A stretch of DNA of 64,000 bases from Culex pipiens pallens (taxonomy: Eukaryota > Arthropoda > Insecta > Diptera > Culicidae), in NCBI RefSeq assembly GCF_016801865.2, contig NC_068939.1:92958879-93022878 (forward strand). Reading direction: 5' to 3'. Position 1 is the stretch's first letter; each line of letters begins with the position of its first letter. A program made the translations under genes and the position numbers. Below the pieces are notes generated by a model. That model was not told the origin of the DNA. It searched no databases and saw only the letters and a list, made by a program, of their open reading frames with translations. Below are positions 55,207-64,000 of the stretch, one piece after another.

Positions 55207-56784
55207 TATGATTAAGGCTACCAACTCTTGCTGAGCAAAAATCTGTATACTTTACCGATATGACAACATGGTATAACAAAAAATGTCAAGGAATTATTTA
55301 GATAAATTTGGAATTTGTTAATTAAAAATATTTTTGTTAAACGTTTAAAAGTTTACGAAATGTCAAGTTTGCTTTTACGAATAATAACCGTGTTCTGTGT
55401 GTTCACGAAAACATTTCTAGAGTTTTTATTGGAAAGCTCCTATAAATACAAGCACAACACAAGGATTTCACAAGATTTAGAAAGTCTTTGGATCTTTTAT
55501 TTGATAAATATGTTTTGTAAGAAATTTGAAAAGAACAATTATTGACAATCAAGTTTGAACTGAGGAAAGCCCAGTTAATTATGCAAGTGATCCCTTTAAA
55601 ATCAATTTGACAGTTAAATAAAAATGTCTAATTAGTTTTTGTCTAAAAATGTGTAGAATGTTACTCTCGGGATTCCAACCGAGCGACAAGGCGTTACAAG
55701 AACAAGTTTGGAATCATCTTACAATATTTTTAAGCAAAAAACACGATTTCAAACATTGCAAGTTTTATGAAACTTTTGTTTATAATAACAATACCTAATT
55801 AAAAACAACAGTTTCACTTAATATATTATGCTTAAAATCTCGTTTTTTTTATCAATCATATTTTAAAATGATTCCAACCTTATTCTTGCTAGGCCTGATT
55901 TGACAGCTCGATTGGAAACCCCCGAGTAACACTTTGCCTCTCCATATAGGCTTTCTACTAATGACCAATGGTCTTAAACAACTTTATTTGAACGTTTTGA
56001 AAAATAAGACTTGATTTTAAAATTATTTTTTGTCGGAAAGATCAGAAAATTTCACAAATGTTTTATTTTTCGTCTTTGAAAATCGGTCTAACGCTTGCTG
56101 AGATAGTGTTACTTGGACATTGAATGGCATTTTGTTGACACTCAGAAAACATTTTTTCAGGTTTCGCTTCTTTGAGGAGGCTATAACGCAGCAGTCTTCA
56201 ATAATTCAATCAATTCAATCTTCAATAACTTAGGAGAAAATTAACAGGAAAATTTTAATCAATTCACCGCAAAAAAAATAATCACCCAGTGATCTAGCTC
56301 AAAAGAATTTTCGGTAAATTTTGGAGGATTGACAAAATAACGTATGTTTGCGCATTTTTTTGGTATAAAAGATGGAGTAAAAAATGAGTACACAAGTTTT
56401 AGAGTGCATCTTTTTTCTGATAAGTCCTAAACAATATCCGCAACTTTGCCAAAGACACAAAATGGATCAGAAAAGCTACCATAATTATTTTAAGACAGGG
56501 ACGAACTTATGATGGTCTTAAAGTAAAAATTTTCTAAGTTTCAGAAAATTAAAAACAAAAAAAAACCGTTGTATTAAATTTTGGAAAATCCCATTTTTTT
56601 CAACCATGTTTAGTGAACTTTTAATCGCAAATACATTAATTTTAAACATAAATTTGTACAAGTTTAAAAATACCTTTTTTGCAATTCCGTCGTGAAACTA
56701 CTTACTTTTCCTGTCATTCTTGAACGACGAAATAGCCTACTTTTCTGTACCAAAAATAACAGGATCGAATAGCAACACTTTTCA

Positions 56785-57095
56785 AAATAAATGCTGAAAA
56801 GTTCTACTTTTCAGCACTGAAATGGGTGCTGAAAAGTTGAACTTTTCAGCACTTGTTTCGAAAAGTAACACTTTTCAACATTTTTTTGATTTTAACGATT
56901 TATTGACAAAATACATGAAAATTCGACTTAAAATTTCACTCATTTGGTGTTTTTCGAAATTGCAAAAAATGTTGTATGGGACTCGTTGCAAAACTTGATT
57001 TTTTCAGCACTCGTCGTATTTATCCAACTCGGTGAACCTCGTTGGATAAATGTACGACTCGTGCTGAAAAAATCCTCTTTTTGCAACTTGTTGCA
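56785..57095. repeat. Palindrome-rich segment with GTGCTGAAAAGT words
   Basis: Several inverted copies of GTGCTGAAAAGT lie at 56790-56870. A stem of about 30 bp with a 12 nt loop follows at 57012-57084 (TTTTTCAGCACTCGTCGTAT ... ATGTACGACTCGTGCTGAAA). Probably part of a foldback-like repeat with undefined limits. Confidence 0.5.
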
Positions 57096-57099
57096 TAAA

Positions 57100-58885
57100 C
57101 TACTATTTAAAGTTTAGTTCAAATATGCGGGAAGAAAGGAAAATTGTGCTTTTTCTGGAAAAAAAATCCTTCAGGAAGTAGCCTTTTATTCAAATTGGTT
57201 CTCGTTTCCAATTGGACACAGCCGAACCTGCCTGTTCGAAAAAGGATACACGCTCAAACTGCACTAATTCATGCACAGATGCACCGCCACTCTTCCTTTC
57301 CGAGTGCAAGCCAGCACCAGAAGAAATTTGTAAAAAGGACCAATTTCACGCCAAATCTGGCAAGGCAGAGTGGTGAAAAAGGAAATAAAATTTCGAAGAA
57401 AACAAATTGAGAAAGCTAATAAAGGAAATGCGAGTAATTCGTTACGAGGATATTGAATGTTACGAGGAAGCTGCCATCAACCGAGTTAGTAGCCAGAGGG
57501 CAATGTGCTTGTTTTGGGACATTTCGGAGGCCAATATCCTTCACGCGGAAACGGGTCTTCTGGCACAAACAAACGCACCACGAGGCGAGTGCAAACACGC
57601 TGGAGGTAATTATGTACCTTATAGCTGTCATGCTGCTTTGAAATTCGTTTGTTCGTGCCTCACCGCCCGTCAAAAGTATTACCCAGCAGATTTGAGGAGA
57701 GAGAGAGGGATGCAATCGCCTGCGGCCATTAAAGGGCAATGTTATAGAATTTATTTTCAAATCAAATAAGCTAATGCGAACCTATTTGCTTATCTTGTTC
57801 ATCGCTGGCATGAGTTCCCCTCCTGCACGCGCGTTTCCTTCCCTTTTTGATTGAAAAATGTTTGCTCGATCAATGAATGGTGGTTATACCTTTGCCTAAA
57901 AAGGCCTCGAATGTATACGAATTATTGGCTCAGAAGCAAGCAACCGAAAAATGTGTACCTCGTTTGGAATTGTTTGAAGATTGGATTAGTGGTTGCGATA
58001 CATGTCTGTTGTTTGTTAGAGAAATGTAAATTTATGAATATTCTATCGGTTAAATTGATCAAGCTTATGAAAATTAAATTGCCACCAGTTCTGCTTAAAT
58101 AATACTTAAAATTTCTTTCACCAATTAACTTAATTGTTCAAATTTGCAAAAAAAATATTTCTTGTGAAAGTTAAAAAAAATAGGAAGCTGTTTTTTTTGG
58201 TGTCATCTTGTATCTTTGGAAACGAACTTGATTTTCAATAAATGTGAATCGAAGATTTTTTTCAACTATCATTTTTTAAAGAAAATAAACATTTTTATGC
58301 ATGTTTCTATTGTGAAATTGTCTCAGGAACACGAATATGATAAAATTATCACCAGAAAATGGGATCTAAGGATTCCCCCGAGCAAAAATTTACAACCAGA
58401 AAATTCACTAAAAGTTAAAGTGTCTTTTTAATATGTTAAACTGCCTTATCCAAAGCGTTCTCAGTCTCAGATGGTAGTCCCAGATGTCTCCTACAAGCTG
58501 AAGGTCGAAGCGAGTTGATATCTGGATGAAACACTTTTTTATTTGAGTTCGAAAATTATGCAATTTTTTCACTAAAATGCCAATAACTCCCTTTAGATTT
58601 AACCAATGGGGATGCTTCTCCCTGCATTTTGTTGCATTTTTTAAGCCCATTTAGAAGCATTTTGAATTTTGAAATTAAATTGAATTTTGCCTAAGTTATA
58701 GCCTTTTAAAGATTTTTGACACTTTTGAACCTTCAAACTTTATGTCCCGATTTGCCCCACTTCCCGTTTACCTAGAGTGCTTATATTTTGGCCAGATGCT
58801 AGTTTTATATGTACAAACCACCCCTAAAAATTTCAGGCAGATTGGTGAGGTCGATGCAAGATGGGTATGCTTTGCTCGTGGACTC
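57100..58885. other. Stretch without recognised genes
   Basis: A GC-richer patch at 57400-57760 gives overlapping short frames on both strands (up to 120 codons) with no family features. The rest is AT-rich. Confidence 0.3.
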
Positions 58886-58889
58886 GCTC

Positions 58890-59541
58890 TTAAGGGGTTA
58901 CATACATGTAGAAAATCTCAAAATTTCATAATTCCGAATATTTATTAAATCCTTTAAAAAGATGAATTCCAATCACTCCTGAAAGTTTCATGAAGATATG
59001 TCATGATTTAAGTGAGTAGAAGACGATTTAAGTTTAAACTTTTGCCATGCGCAAAGCGGACTGTCAAACTTTGTGAGCGTTTTTCTCGGAACACCGAGTT
59101 GATTTACGGGTGCCACGATATCTCGAGATGGGATAGACCAAATTGGCTGAAATTTGAGGTGAAGACTCCCAAGACATATTCCGTGTGCATGACGAAGCTC
59201 GATTTTGAAATTTCGTTTAAAAAAAAATACAAAAATCGACGAATTTTTATATGAAAAACACAAAAATATTTTTATCTTTTTTTAAAATAATGAGTATTCA
59301 CCAAAATTTTGAGCCGAATTGGTCAAAGCAGTGTTGAGTTATCGTGGCACCCGTTTTTTGAAACTGCTAACTTAAAATAGCTATATCTCGGCAAATATAC
59401 AACCAAATGTGTTCAAATTTATTTTATTGATAGATAAAAATGTATATTTTAATGCCCTGAAAACAGATTTAAAAAAAGTTTAAGCGTGTGCTCAAACTAA
59501 CCTCTGAAATTTGGCCGATTTACATGTATGTAACCCCTTAA
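58890..59541. mobile_element. TTAA-type MITE, copy 2 (intact ends)
   Basis: TTAA then GGGGTTACATACATGTA at the left, with the exact inverse and TTAA at the right. 652 bp including both TTAA. TTAA duplications are the mark of piggyBac-type transposition. Non-coding. Confidence 0.88.
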
Positions 59542-59544
59542 TAT

Positions 59545-61308
59545 AATTGGAGTTAAAAACTAGCCTTCTGCAATTTTCCGGATTGTTTCCCCATTTTTTC
59601 AAATTCTTGTAAATTCTTGTGGAATATGGAAAGACTTTTTTTTATTTTCTGTCTGGTAGCGTAATGTAAGTTTCTCAAAACAAAATGGTTTAATTTAAAT
59701 TGTTTGAATTCATTTGTTTGTATACCGAAATTAGTTTGTATTAGTTGAAGTTTGTATTAATTGTAAAAACAATAAAATATTATTTTTGATTCGTGAAGGC
59801 ACTAGAGCAAATTTCAATCCAGAGAACAGAAGTTTTATCTGTATATTTTTGCAGATGCACATTTTGAAGTGTTCCCAACCCTTTTTTCGAAAATGCACTT
59901 CACATGATGAGATGAGTCAACTCTTTCTGCAATGTTATTTCATGTGTTGCGTTGCCAAAGCATATTTGTTGTTGCACATTTTGCGATATGTTGACAATTG
60001 AGACGTTCTAGACGCGTTGTGCCCTCTGCTCTCGTATTTATTATTCTAGTTCTGAAATTGGTCGCCTTTGTTCAACGAAATTGTGCTTGGTATAAATCAT
60101 GCCAAGGATGGTCGGTAACAGTTTTACAACCTCAAAACAAAAAATAAATAAATAAAAATAATGGCAATCATCAGTTTTTACGACTAGCCTGTCATTGTTT
60201 AGATTTTCATTGATAAACTGACCCATATACCGTTGGTCAGATATGTCAACTGGATAATGTGCGGTGCATTTAGGAGGCACCCTCTTGGGACGACACCAGA
60301 ATCAGATAGAGGGCGAATCTTATAGATTTTTGGAAAAGGTTTTACGACCGAGCCGATCAGCGAAGCTTCCTGCTGGCTTACGGGTCCGCAAAGTAATAAA
60401 ATTAATTCCGATGTTTGCCTAGAGAATTTCACTTTGTATCTTCACTAATGTAATGTATGCACCACACAGGAAAATGCATTCACAATCATCTGCACCAGGC
60501 TTTCGCTGATTTACGATAAAATTATACGGGGGCGAAGTGATTGTAACTAGACCAGACTCCGGGCTGATGGGTTTGACAGAGTCCCGGATCGGAAATGGGC
60601 AGCCCTCACGTTCGAACCCAATCCCGTTGTCATTGTTTGTGGATGGATTTCGGGCTCAGGCCACGGTCGACGGTGGCGGCGGTAGGCAGGTGATGGCTAA
60701 ATAAAAGATTTTCCTTTGATTCCATTCTTCATTGGAAAAGGACGCACCACAGCAGCCACGTGGTACTGCAACAGGAGCGTGTATTGAGTTTGGGGTGGCG
60801 AACGCGTTTGCCCTCTTACGAATTACAGTTCGGCATGGATTCAGCTGAACTATATACGAAACTCGTACAAGGGTGCAAGGTTGTGCAGAAGTCATACATC
60901 AACCAGTATTTAAATGCCCGTTTGTGAGGAGAAAAGGATTTTTAAAAACCCTATTTTTCTATAGTATTTCAACATTGTACTGTGATTTATGGATGAAACG
61001 TAATTTATGGAGCAAGGTTTGCAGCTACACTGTCACCTCAACATTGATTGAAATTGCCAGTTTAATTCAGTTGGTTTTTTGATTTTTTTTTTGTTTCAGG
61101 ATGAGCAGGACCAATATCTATTTGAACATTATTTTTGAATTTTGGAAAAGACATGCATTTCCATCTAGAGCGTCATCTCATCAGCGAAAATTAATCCAAA
61201 GCAGCTAGCGATTGTAGGCTCACTACTCACTGCTAAGCTGACTCTGCTTGGCTGTGATACTCAGGCAAGAGCAAACTAAGTCAGTAGTCAAGATAATGAA
61301 ATCTCACT
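59545..61308. other. Stretch without recognised genes
   Basis: AT-rich with a GC-richer portion at 60250-60880. No exons with family motifs, no TE ends, no tRNA recognised. Confidence 0.3.
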
Positions 61309-61538
61309 TTTTTTCTTTTTTTTTTTAATTTATATTTATTCAGATTTTCTTTTCCATGTACATTCATTCAGTTAAAATATTATTGAGTGTCCAATCACAA
61401 TCGATGACTTTTCACCTCAATTTTAAATACTAGCAACTTTCATTTATTCATGAAATATTGTAGCTTTCGCTATTCAGTGATTTCAAATGTAGGAGGTCCT
61501 ACATGTACAAAAGGGAAAAGGGATACCTTAAAACTAAC

Positions 61539-63225
61539 TTATAAACTATATAAAGAGCGGATCAACGCAGCTGAAGACTGCAATGATTTTTGTCGAAATG
61601 CATCAATTATCTTATTGGACATAACATCCAAAGTGTCAACTTCGGCTAATTGATGAAGTTTACTGGTGCTGAACCAGGGAGGAAGTTTCAGAATCATTTT
61701 CAGAATTTTGTTCTGAATCCTCTGAAGTTTTTTCTTCCTGGTTAAGCAACAGCTTGTCCAGATCGGCACAGCATAAAGCATGGCAGGTCTGAAAATTTGT
61801 TTATAAATTAACAGTTTATTCTTGAGACAAAGTCTAGAATTCCTGTTTATAAGTGGGTACAAACATTTAATATATTTGTTACATTTAACCTGGATACTTT
61901 CAATGTGATCCTTGTAAGTAAGGTTTTTGTCAAAAGCAAGTCCAAGATATTTCACTTTATCCTCCCACTTTAAATTTACCTCATTCATCTTTATAATGTG
62001 ATGACTTTTTGGTTTAAGAAAATCAGCCCTTGGTTTGTGAGGGAAAATAATAAGTTGAGTTTTTGCTGCATTTGGAGTAATTTTCCATTCTTTCAAATAA
62101 GAATTGAAAATATCCAAGCTTTTTTTAATCTTCTTGTGATGACACGAAGGCTTCTACCTTTGGCGGAGATACTTGTATCATCAGCAAAAAGTGATTTCTG
62201 ACATCCTGGGGGCAAATCAGGCAAGTCAGAAGTAAAAATATTGTATAAAATTGGACCCAAAATGCTTCCTTGAGGGACGCCAGCACGTACAGGTAGTTGA
62301 TCAGATTTGCTATTCTGATAACATACCTGTAGAGTACGATCCGTCAAATAATTTTGAATAATTTTCACGATATAAATCGGAAAATTAAACCTTTTCAATT
62401 TTGCAATCAAAGCTTTATGCCAAACACTATATCAGCTTTGGTTTCTAAAACAAAATCATGATTAAAATTATTCTCAATATGATGCTGATACCTGTCCCAA
62501 TTAGCTTTGTGGTAATTAAACACAGAACTATTGGGTCTGATAACTGCTTCATGAGAAAGTGAAAAAGTTACTGGAAGGTGATCAGAATCAAAATCAGCAT
62601 GAGTCACTAAAGGACCACAATACTGACTTTGATTTGTCAAAACCAAATCATTTGTTGATGGATTTCTAACAGAAGAAAGGCAAGTTGGCCCATTCGGGTA
62701 TAAAACCGAATAAAGACCAGAAGTGCAATCTCTGAATAGAATTTTACCATTGGAATTTACTTTTGAATTATTCCAAGATTGGTGTTTGGCATTAAAATCA
62801 CCGATGATCAAAAATCGAGATCTATGCCGAGTAAGTTTATTCAAATCCCCTTTGAAATAATTTTTATTTTCCCCAGTGCATTGGAATGGCAAATATGCAG
62901 CTGCAATCATAATTTTCCCAAAAGAAGTTTCAAGTTTAATTCCCAAACTTTCAATAACTTTTAACTTAAAGTCACGTAAAGTGCTATAAGTCATACTACG
63001 GTGGATAACTATTGCAACTCCACCGCCATTTCGATTCATTCTGTTATTGGTTATAACTTTATAATCTGGATCACTTTTCAAATAAGTGCCAGTTTTTAAA
63101 AATGTTTTGGTTATAACAGCAACATGCACGTTATGAACTCGTAAAAAGTTGAAAAATTCATTTTCTTTCGCTTTTAAAGAGCGAGCATTAAAATTCATAA
63201 TATTGATGGAATTACTTAGATCCAT
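61539..63225 (-). pseudogene. Juan-like ORF2, broken (endonuclease and partial reverse transcriptase)
   Basis: It starts MDLSNSINIMN at 63225, overlapping the ORF1 stop by 14 nt. The endonuclease is readable (NFNARSL, IIGDFNAKHQSW, NDLVLTN, SDHLPV), but the usual catalytic Glu of the SETF/TETF motif reads Lys (ITKTFL). At about 62420 the text jumps from LETKADI straight to VWHKALIAKL. This removes the linker and the front of the reverse transcriptase (my estimate is some 250 residues) and shifts the frame. The palm motif FADDTS and GVPQGS remain. A further frameshift near 62110 separates the C-terminal piece (DIFNSYLKEWKITPNAAKTQ onward). Dead copy. Confidence 0.88.
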
Positions 63226-64000
63226 GATTAAACTTCAGGGTAAGAACAACATCATTCGCAAATTTTAATCCAATCTGGATTGCTTCCATCATGGATGTAG
63301 CATAACTCATTGTTTGAATCAAACCAAACAGTGAGTTTTGCAAAAAAGTCATTTTTTCAAACGTAACATCGCCGAGATCAGAAGATCCCAAAGCGTTGCC
63401 AGCAGAAACATTGGAAGAATCCCAACCCGAAACGACGTTGGCATAAGAAATACCATTGCTGTTACCTAACTTTTCCACGGTAGGGGTATTTCTAGCATTG
63501 TTCGAGTGAGACAGCACGAACGTTTGATTTAAAGATGCAGGTACAACCTGACTTTGAGAAAATTTCGGTTTGGATTTCGGCTGATGCTTAGCACGAGAAT
63601 CCAAAACCTTTTTTCTGATGGGGCAATCCCAAAAAATTGGATTTGTGATTTCCACCACAATTTGCAGATTTAATTTGGGTGACTTCTTTCACGGGACAAT
63701 TGTCCTTGTCGTGAGAAGAATCCCCGCAAACCATGCATTTTGGAACCATGTCGCAATGATCAGTACCGTGACCGAATGCCTGGTAACGCCGGCACTGGGT
63801 CAGATTCTGGCCATTACCGCCATGTTTCTTAAAATGCTCCCACTTTACCCGTACATGGAACAAAAACTGAACTTTGTCCAAAAGTTTCAAATTGTTGATT
63901 TCATTTCTGTTGAAATGAATCAGATAAAATTGTGAAGTCAAACCAAAGCGAGAAATATTCCCGTTTGATTTTTTCTTCATTGGTATTACTTGGGATGGGG
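63212..64000 (-). pseudogene. Juan-like ORF1, partial and frameshifted (zinc-knuckle protein)
   Basis: The visible part begins inside the ORF (MKKKSNG at 63980 is in frame but probably not the true start). It has the RRM-like/PRE_C2HC stretch and then knuckles. The first reads CRRYQAFGHGTDHC, so its second Cys is replaced by Tyr. The next, CMVCGDSSHDKDNC, is intact. A frameshift near 63640 inside the third (CGGNHKSNF..) moves the reading to the frame that continues FWDCPIRKKVLDSR to the stop at 63212. RNA-binding Gag-like protein, inactive here. Confidence 0.8.

Larger units (their letters stand above)
61310..64000 (-). mobile_element. Juan-like (Jockey clade) LINE, degenerate, cut by window edge
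   Basis: On the minus strand ORF1 is followed by ORF2 without RNase H, then a trailer and an A-rich tail (T-rich plus-strand run at 61311-61327). Wording such as NIMNFNARSLKAKENEFFNF and GVPQGSILGPILYNIFTSDL is that of Juan elements of Culex and Aedes. The 5' part lies beyond 64000, so a target duplication cannot be tested. Confidence 0.85.

Noticed and set aside
57407..57769. 120-codon plus-strand frame overlapping a 114-codon minus frame
   Set aside because: No recognisable motif, no splice context and no codon-like texture. Probably chance in a GC-richer patch.

Overview
This window looks like repeat-rich nuclear DNA of a culicine mosquito, probably Culex. The grounds are spliced insect-type genes, a Juan-like non-LTR retrotransposon, a SINE made of two tRNA-like units (the architecture described for the Culex Twin SINE), RTE- and I/Loner-like LINEs, and a dense population of TA- and TTAA-flanked MITEs. 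There is no sign of prokaryotic or organellar DNA. The species call is inference.

Only two host genes can be supported, both on the minus strand. (1) A FAM76-family nuclear zinc-binding protein gene has exon 1 at 33310-33393 and exon 2 at 6654-6838. They are joined in phase by a 26.5 kb intron, and later exons lie left of the window. (2) A pyridoxal kinase gene has three exons at 34557-35670 that give an intact 307-residue protein.

Almost everything else is transposable elements. Left part (1-7.3 kb): small MITEs and a 1.9 kb foldback element with 778 bp arms and a 10 bp target duplication. FAM76 intron 1 (6.8-33.3 kb) carries a nested complex. An old short-TIR repeat (ends at 7.29 and 20.35 kb) was hit by two minus-strand non-LTR elements lying head to tail and separated by a shared 13 bp target duplication present three times. 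Element A (7542-13058) encodes only an ORF1 with an N-terminal WW-like domain and three zinc knuckles, and is itself split by a 3.9 kb TIR transposon with a TAG duplication. Element B (13072-19437) is a full-length I/Loner-type LINE with apparently intact ORF1 and ORF2 (endonuclease, reverse transcriptase, RNase H). Further along are a 3.0 kb TIR transposon with a spliced-gene-like remnant, an element with a 164 bp tandem array, MITEs and tRNA-like SINE heads.

Right part (36-64 kb): a cluster of short palindromes flanks a broken coding remnant (36.7-37.8 kb). A dimeric tRNA-derived SINE lies at 38.7 kb. A MITE (39519-45647) was split by an RTE retrotransposon (40513-45531, 15 bp target duplication), which in turn carries MITEs in its 5' leader and across its stop codon. 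Then come two TTAA-type MITE copies, several hairpin MITEs, tRNA-like SINE heads, and a degenerate Juan-like element running off the right edge.

The most unusual item is element A: a retroelement with a WW-domain ORF1 and no polymerase, sharing its 3' terminal sequence and its exact insertion site with the intact LINE next to it. This suggests a non-autonomous element mobilised by LINE enzymes.
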